DNA of 35,427 bases from a virus. The position numbers and the translations under genes are program-made. The stretch covers positions 1 through 35,427 of the IMG/VR virus record IMGVR_UViG_3300018424_000083; one strand, 5' to 3'. Below, piece by piece: positions 26,439 through 34,136 of this stretch. How positions within the stretch are numbered: the stretch's first letter is position 1; each line of letters opens with the position of its first letter. A model generated the notes under the pieces. That model did not search any database and was not told the origin of the DNA. It was given only the letters and a program-made list of their open reading frames with translations.

Positions 26439-29357
26439 ATGACTTATAAAAGAAAACTACAGATATCATTACCAGACACTTCTCAGAAATATGATCCGCT
26501 AAGAAGATTCTATTCTAGTGCTGGGTTTATTAAGCCAGTAACTGAAGACTCATCTTTGCTAGCATCAGAGATTGAAGGTGGCAGTAAAATCAACTGGTCA
26601 CTTGGCGGGTACGAACAAAATAATGTAAATGCCACAAAACTACCAACACAAAAACAGATGGATGATTGGGCTATTGCTCATAAATCTACTTTACAAGATG
26701 ATGCAACAATAAGAGACAATGAGTATCTTACAAGGGGTCCTGATGGTCAAGTTATTAGTTTGCCAAAAGTATTACAGCAACTAAGAATCAACACAATTGA
26801 TAAAGTTCTGTTCGGACGAGCAGAAGCTATTAAGCAATCCCTTGCCGAAATCCAAATATATGATGAGGAATTCAATATGGTTCCTGATGCTGGTTTTTTC
26901 TTGGGCACGATCATGACCCAGTCTGATTCTCAGGGACCTTTGTATACATTTGTTAGGAGAATATTCGACAGAGATCGTAACGTTAGACCAGAATATACTA
27001 CACTCGGTAGTGTATTTGAATACGCAGCAGAATATTTGTACACCAATCCTCGGGTGCCATTACAGGACAAGATGGCTGTTTCTGAAGCAGTCAGGCAACA
27101 GCTTGGAATGGATGAACTAAGAGCACTATTGACAAATGTGCCACAAGAGCAAAGAACAACTTACGAAATCCTTCAGATATCAGAAGACACTCCTTTTGTA
27201 ACAAGGGCGGAGATCTATCCTTTCTTAGCCCTAAATAACGGTCTTAGGAACGATGAGGGAACTTCACAAGTAGACCCAGAGTACGCTCTCTTCAATGAGA
27301 GGTATGAACAGGCAGTGAGCGGGTCAACCGTTGTCGAAACTGTTCAGCCAAATCTTTACCTGTATGATTTGTATACATCTGCTGATGTGGACGATGAAGG
27401 AAGAAGAGTCGATGGCTCTTGGCAAGGTGACCCATCATTGTCAAATACAATGCAGATGAAGTATGCTACTTCAGTGACTTTAGATGGAAACATAGAGCAA
27501 AACCAAGGACTTCTAAATGATCAAAGCCTATCAGATTACCTTAAGGTCTATTCGAAAGAGTTGGAATGTAATCTTACAGGCGAGCAGAAGTCAAAAATAA
27601 ATCAACTTCTCCAGAAAACCATCTTCCCAGCAACAGACTTGGGTATGCTAAACAAGCTCAATGAGAAAAAACAGTTTTTCCCAATGCACATTGAGACTTC
27701 ATTTGCTTCCGACGATCTCGGTCCAGTGGGTCAACTCGTTCAAGATTACAATACAAGTACAACAGTTCTTGACTTCCTTAGTACAGATGATGGGCAAAGT
27801 AAGCAATACAATGTCAAGACAGACCTGTTTATTGGCAATGCATTTTCTGATCAAACGGGCGAGAGCGAAGATGAGTATATTGCTACATTGTTTGATATGG
27901 GTAATCGATCTTTGCGTATCTCTGATATTTACGCAGCGCTTGACTATGGTCTCGGCGATGAAACAGTTCAAGCTCTTACTGTTACTGAAAACGGCTTAGA
28001 GCCACTAACAGGTGTCACACTTTCAGACCAACAGAAGACTAATCTTAATCGAACATCCATAGGCGTGATGTCAGTCGTTCAAGAAGAGGCAGCAAGTTAC
28101 GCTGACATAATGTCCAGCTTGCAAACCCAAAGCCATTCTGAAGCATTGGGATATCGATTGATCAAATTTGATTCTGACGATCAAAAGGTACAAGAAATAA
28201 TATTCGGAAACAACCTTGAAACAAAAGAGATCAGATATGTCGATACTCAAGTAAAGTATGACAAGAACTACAGGTACGAACTCAGTGAGTTTAGATTATC
28301 AGTCAGTACTCAGTACGAGATGGTTGTATTCGGGCAGGAGCCAGCAGAGTTTGCACAAGGATCAGACCAAGCTAAACCTGACACCCTTCCGCCATCAAGA
28401 GTTCTTTATGAGATAGAAACAATAGAGACTCCTGTTGTAGAAGTTATCGAAGTTCCAATCTATGGGTCTTTCTATAGTATTCAAGACTTGCCGGGTCTTG
28501 AGTTTGGGATCAGCTACCCACAAGTAAGAGTAATGGACAGACCTCCTGCTGCTCCAGATCTTCAGGTTCTCCCTTTGCTTGATAACTACCGACAGGTAAA
28601 AGTTGTTGTCCATCCAAACACAGGGGACTACACAGGTGACTATGCCCTGCCAATAATCAACATACCTGGAAGCCAAGAGAAGATACAGTCTCTTTTCGAC
28701 TACCAAAAGCAGTTTGAAAACTACGGATTGAGAACTGGATACTTGGAATACAAAAACGAGGGAACAGATGAGATAAGAAAAGTTCGACTACTACGAACAA
28801 GAGATCTTGATCTAACTGTCCCAGAATATAATGATCTATATATTTCTTTCTTTACTAGCGAGACAGGAGAAGTAAGAACTCTTTCTACAGACCCTGATGC
28901 TGGTGAGGAAACTGTAGTCTCATACGACATCTTAGATGACCTACAGATCAACACATATTACTACTACACTTGTTTTGTTGAGGATGCTCATGGTAACCCA
29001 TCTTTACCATCTCCAATATATCGTGTAAGATTGGTTTATGAGAAGGGTCTTTATGTTCCAGAGATCGAGCTACTCAACTTCAAGCCAACATCTAATAAGA
29101 TGCCCACAAAGAAGTTTGCACGATTCATACAACTTGCTGCATCAGAAATTCAATCCTTCCCGTTTACGGAAAGAGATGCAAACAATGTTCTGAAAGGCAT
29201 AAAGAATCTCGCATCCCAGCAGGGCAACTCAGTATCAGACGGCACCTTTGTCTTTAGATTTACATCCCGTGACACTGGTCGAAAGTTTGACTTGAAAATT
29301 AATGTAAGAGAAAAAACAATAACTCCCGAAGAGGGAAATATTTTGGATTGTGAATAA
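26439..29357 (+). CDS. Large virion protein (972 aa) with Fn3-like C-terminal region
   Basis: The open frame reaches back to a TTG at 26409, inside the previous gene. The ATG at 26439 is the better start: it lies one base after the preceding stop, is preceded by GGGGAAG, and gives MTYKRKLQISLPD. The first 600 residues are mixed alpha/beta, with helical parts around LPKVLQQLRINTIDKVLFGR and VFEYAAEYLYTN. Residues about 690-880 are beta-rich. A segment TYYYYTCFVEDAHGNPSLPS followed by IYRVRLVYEKG looks like the last strands of a fibronectin type III-like domain, which is common on phage surface proteins. The C-terminus is a small alpha/beta domain (FRFTSRDTGRKFDLKINVRE). No enzymatic motif is apparent. 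Like its neighbours it is probably a tail-tip or baseplate component. Confidence 0.72.
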   Translation: MTYKRKLQISLPDTSQKYDPLRRFYSSAGFIKPVTEDSSLLASEIEGGSKINWSLGGYEQNNVNATKLPTQKQMDDWAIAHKSTLQDDATIRDNEYLTRGPDGQVISLPKVLQQLRINTIDKVLFGRAEAIKQSLAEIQIYDEEFNMVPDAGFFLGTIMTQSDSQGPLYTFVRRIFDRDRNVRPEYTTLGSVFEYAAEYLYTNPRVPLQDKMAVSEAVRQQLGMDELRALLTNVPQEQRTTYEILQISEDTPFVTRAEIYPFLALNNGLRNDEGTSQVDPEYALFNERYEQAVSGSTVVETVQPNLYLYDLYTSADVDDEGRRVDGSWQGDPSLSNTMQMKYATSVTLDGNIEQNQGLLNDQSLSDYLKVYSKELECNLTGEQKSKINQLLQKTIFPATDLGMLNKLNEKKQFFPMHIETSFASDDLGPVGQLVQDYNTSTTVLDFLSTDDGQSKQYNVKTDLFIGNAFSDQTGESEDEYIATLFDMGNRSLRISDIYAALDYGLGDETVQALTVTENGLEPLTGVTLSDQQKTNLNRTSIGVMSVVQEEAASYADIMSSLQTQSHSEALGYRLIKFDSDDQKVQEIIFGNNLETKEIRYVDTQVKYDKNYRYELSEFRLSVSTQYEMVVFGQEPAEFAQGSDQAKPDTLPPSRVLYEIETIETPVVEVIEVPIYGSFYSIQDLPGLEFGISYPQVRVMDRPPAAPDLQVLPLLDNYRQVKVVVHPNTGDYTGDYALPIINIPGSQEKIQSLFDYQKQFENYGLRTGYLEYKNEGTDEIRKVRLLRTRDLDLTVPEYNDLYISFFTSETGEVRTLSTDPDAGEETVVSYDILDDLQINTYYYYTCFVEDAHGNPSLPSPIYRVRLVYEKGLYVPEIELLNFKPTSNKMPTKKFARFIQLAASEIQSFPFTERDANNVLKGIKNLASQQGNSVSDGTFVFRFTSRDTGRKFDLKINVREKTITPEEGNILDCE

Positions 29358-29426
29358 GAAAAACCAATTTTGATAAAAGGATACTACTTAATAAGAACTA
29401 CCACAGTAGTGTAAAGAGGAAAAGAT
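29358..29426 (+). promoter_or_regulatory. 69-base intergenic region with CTACTTA element and Shine-Dalgarno sequence
   Basis: This is the longest gap in the virion block. It is A/T-rich and carries CTACTTA at 29384-29390, the core seen in the motif before the start at 549. It ends with GAGGAAAAGAT just before the ATG at 29427, a good ribosome binding site. No hairpin with a T run was seen, so no terminator is claimed. A late promoter for the genes 29427-32680 is the likely content. Confidence 0.35.
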
Positions 29427-30383
29427 ATGGCATTTTTAGACAATAGCGGCGACATTATTTTAGATGCTGTCCTAACCGACGCAGGCAGGAAGAGACTTGC
29501 TGCTGGGGATGGAAGCTTCAAGATTACCAAGTTCGCCCTCGGGGATGATGAGATAGATTATTCTCTTTATACTCCATTGACATCTTCAGGTTATGAAGAC
29601 CTTAGAATCCTACAGCTTCCAATATTTGAAGCTTTTACAAACAATACAAGTGTTCTAAAGAACAAGCTATTGACATATGCAGATAACTCTCTTTTGTACT
29701 TGCCAGTTATCAAGTTGAATAACTTGAGTGACTTTGGCGCACCTACTCTTTCCTCTGGTGGTTACAGAGTTTCTGTAGATACATCCACAACAACACAGAT
29801 CAACCAGGATCTTCCAGGAACAGGCTTCTCATCCCAGGGATATCGAGCAGCAGAAGATGGAGCATCCGATGCAGTTTCAAGAGTAGTCTTTGACCAAGGT
29901 CTCGACACATCAGATCTTTCACTAGGTCTTTTGTCCGACACTCAAAGAAACCTTATGGAAACTCAGTACATCATTGAGGTTGACAATCGCCTAATGCAAC
30001 TATCCACAGGTGATGGTACATTGGCTACACCAACCTTTATCGATGACGACAGTGTCGCTAGTTACTACTTTTCAATGAACTCAAACCCAGATTATTTCTC
30101 TATGCCTGATATTGTAGGCGTTGGTGTTGACGCAAGAAGCCCAGGAAAAGTAATCGGTCCAACTGACTCAACAGGTCGCCTAGGACCAAGACTGAAGGTA
30201 AACTTGAAAGCATCCCTAGATGTACAGGTTAGCACTACCTTGTTCTCCCAGTTAGGAAAGACAGGTCAATCAGTCTCAGGTCTAACAGGTACTTTTAGTA
30301 TCCTAGACACTGTTATGAGAGTCACTGGCTTCACTACTGGGTATAGAACAGATATACCTCTACAACTTTTGAAGAAAGAATAG
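29427..30383 (+). CDS. Conserved virion protein, LTxxGRxxL N-terminal module
   Basis: The 318-residue protein begins MAFLDNSGDIILDAVLTDAG and continues RKRLAAGDGSFKITKFALGD. The LTxxGRxxL pattern at 16-24 is shared at the same positions with the 301-residue protein at 21846. The family is familiar from large T4-like phages as an unnamed structural protein. The rest is Ser/Thr/Gly-rich beta structure (DSVASYYFSMNSNPDYFSMP, LKVNLKASLDVQVSTTLF). C-ending codons are common, suggesting high expression. It has its own upstream gap with a good Shine-Dalgarno sequence, unlike most genes here, so it may head a separate transcript with the two following genes. Function unknown; a fibre-base or tail-tip protein is plausible. 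Confidence 0.75.
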   Translation: MAFLDNSGDIILDAVLTDAGRKRLAAGDGSFKITKFALGDDEIDYSLYTPLTSSGYEDLRILQLPIFEAFTNNTSVLKNKLLTYADNSLLYLPVIKLNNLSDFGAPTLSSGGYRVSVDTSTTTQINQDLPGTGFSSQGYRAAEDGASDAVSRVVFDQGLDTSDLSLGLLSDTQRNLMETQYIIEVDNRLMQLSTGDGTLATPTFIDDDSVASYYFSMNSNPDYFSMPDIVGVGVDARSPGKVIGPTDSTGRLGPRLKVNLKASLDVQVSTTLFSQLGKTGQSVSGLTGTFSILDTVMRVTGFTTGYRTDIPLQLLKKE

Positions 30384-30395
30384 AAGGAATAAAAA

Positions 30396-31490
30396 ATGGC
30401 AACAAGTTTTAAAACACTATTGAGTGAGAATGTTCTACAGAACATGACCAAACTTCATGAGGCTATTCCTCTAACTGGTACTATTCTATCTGGAACATAT
30501 AACGACACTAGTACTCCACCAGAGCCAACAAACGTAAAGAACTACTCACACGGTATGTTCCAGTCTGTTTATGATTATCCTTATCTAAGTTCATCTGCAA
30601 ACCATATTATGGATTTGACACTTGGTATGGATGCAGCCAATATGGCTGCTGCAAGCCTTGACGGTGTTACTCAGCAGAACCAAAAACAAGATATCTACAA
30701 TGAAATGGCTCAGATGCTTTGTGGTTATGACTCAGACGGTAACATCAACAAGTTTGATGCCAGCGGTTCCTTCGCCTTGTCACCAACAAACAAGATGGGT
30801 CAAGTATACTTCGTCAACTTTGCAAGACTTTTGACAAAAGATGAAATACAAAAAGTCTCTGCTGGCGGCTTTACTCTTAGTCTCAATGTGGATTCAACAT
30901 ATACTGTTCCACAGACAACAGCAGCAAGACTAACTCTACAGGACGCTAATGCAACAAACGCTCTTGTGAACTCACCTGTCGGTGAATATAATATTCTATA
31001 TGGAAGTGCAACTGGTACTCCAACCACAGCCGATAAGGCTCTTGGTCTAGTATTCTATCAAGCTGGTATTGCTGTACTGACCGCATCTGTTTTTGATGCA
31101 GCAGTAACAACAGAGGCATCAGATTCAGAACTAGATAGTGCAGGCCAGACAGCCATTCAACTAATGGTGTCTGGTGCTATCAGTGCTTCTGCTGATGCTA
31201 TTCGTCACCGTGTCAATGACATTGATTTCAACAACACCACAGAACTTAACTCAACAATCTACTTCTGTCGTGCTGGATCTAATGAGTTCAACTATAGCAG
31301 TAACCCAACATATCTTAGCTCAAGCCAGATCCGTGTCAAAGATGTAAGCACAGACGATCCAGTTTCCTACATTACAACAGTTGGATTGTATGGAGCTAAT
31401 AACGAGCTTCTTGCTGTCGGTAAGCTAAGCGAGCCTCTAAAGAAGACTCCTGCTGACGAGTACACTCTTAGGGTCAGACTAGATTACTAA
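30396..31490 (+). CDS. Virion protein, paralogue A of a duplicated pair
   Basis: The 364-residue protein starts after AAGGAA, 12 bases downstream of the previous gene. It contains a segment LGLVFYQAGIAVLTASVFDA (about 216-235), a pattern seen in T4-like phage structural proteins. Its C-terminus, YITTVGLYGANNELLAVGKL followed by SEPLKKTPADEYTLRVRLDY, matches that of the next gene in order and spacing (TEIGIFDDDKNLIGVAKLAN ... DEYTFKLKLDL). The two are therefore paralogues with a conserved C-terminal and a divergent N-terminal part. The composition is Ser/Thr/Asn/Ala-rich with many C-ending codons, as for an abundant virion protein. No enzyme motif is seen. A fibre adaptor or baseplate periphery role is possible, but unproven. 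Confidence 0.75.
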   Translation: MATSFKTLLSENVLQNMTKLHEAIPLTGTILSGTYNDTSTPPEPTNVKNYSHGMFQSVYDYPYLSSSANHIMDLTLGMDAANMAAASLDGVTQQNQKQDIYNEMAQMLCGYDSDGNINKFDASGSFALSPTNKMGQVYFVNFARLLTKDEIQKVSAGGFTLSLNVDSTYTVPQTTAARLTLQDANATNALVNSPVGEYNILYGSATGTPTTADKALGLVFYQAGIAVLTASVFDAAVTTEASDSELDSAGQTAIQLMVSGAISASADAIRHRVNDIDFNNTTELNSTIYFCRAGSNEFNYSSNPTYLSSSQIRVKDVSTDDPVSYITTVGLYGANNELLAVGKLSEPLKKTPADEYTLRVRLDY

Positions 31491-31497
31491 AAGGAGG
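31491..31497 (+). promoter_or_regulatory. Strong Shine-Dalgarno sequence AAGGAGG
   Basis: A full AAGGAGG directly follows the stop codon of the 364-residue gene and lies four bases before the ATG at 31502. It is the strongest such site in the virion block and suggests high translation of the 392-residue paralogue. Confidence 0.8.
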
Positions 31498-31501
31498 CTG
31501 C

Positions 31502-32680
31502 ATGTCATACCTCCACAAGTTTGGCAGAGATGATATTTTCATTAACAGGATGATTGCTCATCCTGAATATGAATTTCTAATGTACAGCGGCTCTGCATAT
31601 GTCAACAATGATCGACATATGGGAGCAAACATTCCCACGGGATCTATAAGTTTATATGAAATAAACGTTGACCGTGATGGTACAACACAAGAACTTATAT
31701 ATCCTTTTATAACAAAGGACGGCTATTGGCTGTCGTTTCCAAACGTAACCACAGAAGCTTACGAAGCGCTTGATTATGGTTCTACCATAACTGGATCTTA
31801 TCCTTTGACTGCTTCAATGTATCGACAGTACTTTGGAGCAACAACAAATCCGTTTCCTAATGGCTCCGATGCAGCAAAAGATGCCTACATCACCAACAGA
31901 AAGAAACTTGTATCACTCAAGAATACAATGAACTACTATCGCTATATCAGCAATAGCTACAAGTATGACGATGTGTATGATGAAGCTGCTGTCAATATGT
32001 TTGAGATACCATCAGTCTTCTTCGACTCAGGAATAGAGAAAGGTTCAGTAAGCCTTAAGTTTTACTATACTGGCTCTTTGATGGACGAAGCAAAAGATCT
32101 TCGACAGAATGGAGAACTAATCTCTACTATGGGAGCCACGAGCGGTTCAACTGTTGGGGTTGTTCTTTACAACGAAGGGTTTATTCTTCTAACCTCTTCC
32201 GTCACTATTGCGAACAACTACGACGATTACGAGGGTACTGGCACAGAAGTAACCTCAAGGTGGACCTACTTTGGAGCCTATGAGGCTACAGGAAGCGGTG
32301 GCTTTGCCACTGCAAGTGTTGGAACTATCACTTTCAAGGGAACACAAAAAATACCAACAATGACAATGTTTGCTACAGCCCAACCAGGCGAGCTAAACAA
32401 CTCATTGAATCCAACCTGGCTCAGTTCATCCAACGGAAGTTGGAGAGATCTAACAATCACAGGTAGTAGCGGATATGTGGAACCAAGACAGTTGATTATC
32501 AAGAACACAATCCAAAGCCAGTATTGCGACTTTGAGGAAGACTTCTCAAAGCAGACATTCATAACAGAGATTGGTATTTTTGATGATGATAAGAATCTCA
32601 TCGGCGTTGCTAAGTTAGCCAACCCTGTTATGAAGAAAGAGATTGACGAGTATACATTTAAACTTAAGCTCGATCTGTAA
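31502..32680 (+). CDS. Virion protein, paralogue B of a duplicated pair
   Basis: The 392-residue protein begins MSYLHKFGRDDIFINRMIAH. The middle is Tyr-rich and helical (KNTMNYYRYISNSYKYDDVY). A segment VGVVLYNEGFILLTSSVTIA corresponds to LGLVFYQAGIAVLTASVFDA in the preceding gene. NPTWLSSSNGSW corresponds to NPTYLSSSQIRV, and the C-terminal ITEIGIFDDDKNLIGVAKLA is shared too. The N-terminal 200 residues differ, so the pair may share an attachment or assembly domain while carrying different outer parts. It is the last gene of the virion block; a nuclease gene follows after 11 bases. A strong Shine-Dalgarno sequence precedes it. The structural role is likely from context; exact function is unknown. 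Confidence 0.75.
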   Translation: MSYLHKFGRDDIFINRMIAHPEYEFLMYSGSAYVNNDRHMGANIPTGSISLYEINVDRDGTTQELIYPFITKDGYWLSFPNVTTEAYEALDYGSTITGSYPLTASMYRQYFGATTNPFPNGSDAAKDAYITNRKKLVSLKNTMNYYRYISNSYKYDDVYDEAAVNMFEIPSVFFDSGIEKGSVSLKFYYTGSLMDEAKDLRQNGELISTMGATSGSTVGVVLYNEGFILLTSSVTIANNYDDYEGTGTEVTSRWTYFGAYEATGSGGFATASVGTITFKGTQKIPTMTMFATAQPGELNNSLNPTWLSSSNGSWRDLTITGSSGYVEPRQLIIKNTIQSQYCDFEEDFSKQTFITEIGIFDDDKNLIGVAKLANPVMKKEIDEYTFKLKLDL

Positions 32681-32691
32681 TAGACTAAAGT

Positions 32692-33264
32692 ATGATTTTA
32701 GGATTAGATATTTCCACAGCCGTTGTCGGCGTGGCAGTTATTGATGATGGTGATCTAGTTCTCAGCACACACTGGGACATCTCTAAAGCTGACACACTGT
32801 TTGCCAAGGCAGAGATGATTGGCGCAGAACTCTGGCAAATAAGGAACGAATATAAAATAGAGAACATCTTCATCGAAACTGCTTTGAAGAAGTTTATCCC
32901 TGGGAGATCCAGAGCCGACACTATTATGAAACTAGCTAAGTTCAACGGCATTGTTTCGTGGATCTGTTATGAGAGTTTCGAATCAGAGCCAACATACATC
33001 AATGTGAACAATGCTCGCTCACTTTACGGCTTGTCTTTCCCTAGGGGAACTAAAGGACCGCAAAGAAAGAAAATGGTCATCGAGGCAGTCATTGAAAAAG
33101 AGAAGACTGCTTTCACATATGAGATGGCTCGTGGCGGACGGAACTATAAAAAAGGAACTGACGACAGAGCAGATGCCATCGTCATTGCAAGAGCAGGTGA
33201 GTTCCTCCTAAAGAACAAAGACAACAAAGGGTTCCTCACGGAGAAGATCGTTTTAGTAGATTAA
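32692..33264 (+). CDS. RuvC-like Holliday junction resolvase / RNase H-fold nuclease
   Basis: The 190-residue product shows the RuvC pattern. It starts MILGLDISTAVVGVAVIDDG, with D6 in the first strand; E62 lies in IFIETAL, and D158 and D161 lie in DDRADAIVIA. This Asp-Glu-Asp-Asp arrangement fits the metal-binding site of RuvC-type nucleases, where the last two aspartates are three apart. The size is close to bacterial RuvC (about 173 residues). A basic segment (RGTKGPQRKKMVIEAV) may contact DNA. In phages such enzymes resolve branched replication and recombination intermediates before packaging, the job done in T4 by the unrelated gp49. It lies at the border of virion and early genes. No Shine-Dalgarno sequence is evident before the ATG. 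Family assignment is strong; junction resolution rather than another RuvC-fold activity is inferred. Confidence 0.87.
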   Translation: MILGLDISTAVVGVAVIDDGDLVLSTHWDISKADTLFAKAEMIGAELWQIRNEYKIENIFIETALKKFIPGRSRADTIMKLAKFNGIVSWICYESFESEPTYINVNNARSLYGLSFPRGTKGPQRKKMVIEAVIEKEKTAFTYEMARGGRNYKKGTDDRADAIVIARAGEFLLKNKDNKGFLTEKIVLVD

Positions 33265-33268
33265 CAAA

Positions 33269-33282
33269 CTATTTACTATATG
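33269..33282 (+). promoter_or_regulatory. Start-abutting motif TAYTTANNNTATG, copy 3
   Basis: CTATTTACTATATG ends in the ATG at 33280, in the 15-base gap after the RuvC-like gene. It differs from copy 1 at only two of 14 positions. No Shine-Dalgarno sequence is present. This is the clearest case that the pattern substitutes for, or adds to, normal start signals. Confidence 0.4.
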
Positions 33283-33474
33283 CGTGTCACAATGAGCCAA
33301 GTCAGAGAAGCTGTTCGGGAACTAATGTCCGAAGTTTACAGCGAAAAGCAAAGACGCTGGGCGTGTGCTCAGGCTGGCAAGTCTCGTAAGAAGTTCAAAG
33401 GAAAGCCAAGCCTAACAAAGAAAGAGGCTGGCGAAATGTGCGGAGACACAAAGATCTCCAAAAAGAAAAAGTAA
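33280..33474 (+). CDS. Small basic protein with candidate capsid-targeting leader
   Basis: This 64-residue protein is rich in Lys and Arg. It begins MRVTMSQVREAVRELMSEVY, nearly the same leader as the partial protein at 35094 (MKITLSQVREALKEAILDEK). The rest reads SEKQRRWACAQAGKSRKKFK, then KGKPSLTKKEAGEMC and a lysine tail. The SEKQRRWACAQ...LTKKEAGEMC pattern recurs in small phage proteins I have seen, without a known function. T4 internal head proteins carry a short amphipathic N-terminal capsid-targeting sequence removed by the gp21 protease after an (L/I)xE site; the MSE at 16-18 is a near match. A packaged, DNA-associated protein is a reasonable guess. It starts at the TAYTTANNNTATG motif without a Shine-Dalgarno sequence. 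Confidence 0.65.
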   Translation: MRVTMSQVREAVRELMSEVYSEKQRRWACAQAGKSRKKFKGKPSLTKKEAGEMCGDTKISKKKK

Positions 33475-33480
33475 AAACAC

Positions 33481-33508
33481 TTGACCTAACATTAACATAT
33501 GCTATTAT
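33481..33508 (+). promoter_or_regulatory. Sigma70-type early promoter
   Basis: TTGACC at 33481-33486 and TATTAT at 33503-33508 are separated by 16 bases; each box differs from consensus at one position. Transcription would start near 33515, just before the ribosome binding site of the HAD gene. It lies in the 56-base gap where gene content turns from late virion to DNA-metabolism genes, as expected for an early promoter read by host polymerase. Confidence 0.7.
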
Positions 33509-33515
33509 AGTGGTG

Positions 33516-33525
33516 AAGGGAGGTG
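33516..33525 (+). promoter_or_regulatory. Strong ribosome binding site AAGGGAGGTG
   Basis: GGAGGTG matches the 16S rRNA tail over seven bases and lies five bases before the ATG at 33531. It fixes the HAD gene start there rather than at the upstream in-frame ATG at 33438, which lies inside the previous gene and ahead of the promoter. Confidence 0.85.
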
Positions 33526-33530
33526 TTCCT

Positions 33531-34136
33531 ATGAAATACCAACTTTACTGCGATATGGATGGCGTGCTCGTCAACTTTGAGGAAGGTGTCCTCAAGTATA
33601 TGAACCAGCGCTTCCAAGAACTGCGAGATGACCTCGCCCACCCAGACCATAAACTTGCCCGATCAACGGCTAAAGAGATTGGCGGCTGGGACGTAGAGAT
33701 CAACCGCTGGCACATTGCCCGCTCCGATATGGAGGGCAGCCTAAAAAGAAACTATCGAACGAGAGACTTTATGTATCGTCTCGTTGAGAACGATGTAGAG
33801 TTGTGGGCAAACCTCGGCTGGGAACGTGGTGGTAAAAAGCTTTGGAACTATATCAAAGACATTCCAGGGGTTGAGATCTTGTCGGCACCTATGGAAGAGG
33901 GTTCAAAGGTTGGCAAACGAATCTGGGTTGAGCGAGAGCTAGGACTTCCAGTAGAAAAAGTCAACCTTTCAGATACCAAGGAACCCTACGGAAATCGCAA
34001 CGGAGTTCAAGGACTTCTGATTGATGACCGTGACAAATACGTCAACGAGTTCCGAGCGGGTGGTGGCATCGCTATTAAACATAATCCAGATGATGTGGAT
34101 AATACGATTAGGCAACTCCAAGAACTAGGGTACTAA
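33531..34136 (+). CDS. HAD-superfamily hydrolase, 5'-nucleotidase-like
   Basis: The 201-residue protein starts MKYQLYCDMDGVLVNFEEGV. D8 and D10 in DMDG are the HAD nucleophile and acid/base residues. EILSAP (S118) fits motif II, K126 or K129 motif III, and LLIDDRDKYV (D165-D166) motif IV. The insert between motifs I and II is helical, as in deoxyribonucleotidase-like C1-cap members. Such phage enzymes remove phosphate from nucleotides or other small substrates, and may adjust nucleotide pools during replication; the substrate cannot be read from sequence. The gene has its own sigma70 promoter and excellent ribosome binding site, so it is probably expressed early. Its stop codon TAA is followed immediately, in the same frame, by the TTG start of the primase gene. 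Confidence 0.85.
   Translation: MKYQLYCDMDGVLVNFEEGVLKYMNQRFQELRDDLAHPDHKLARSTAKEIGGWDVEINRWHIARSDMEGSLKRNYRTRDFMYRLVENDVELWANLGWERGGKKLWNYIKDIPGVEILSAPMEEGSKVGKRIWVERELGLPVEKVNLSDTKEPYGNRNGVQGLLIDDRDKYVNEFRAGGGIAIKHNPDDVDNTIRQLQELGY

Noticed and set aside
29358-29426. Rho-independent terminator in the longest virion-block gap
   Set aside because: No GC-rich hairpin followed by a T run is visible.
33438-33530. Upstream in-frame ATG extending the HAD protein by 31 residues
   Set aside because: It lies inside the previous gene and ahead of the sigma70 promoter. The extension is not HAD-like, and the ATG at 33531 has a near-perfect ribosome binding site.
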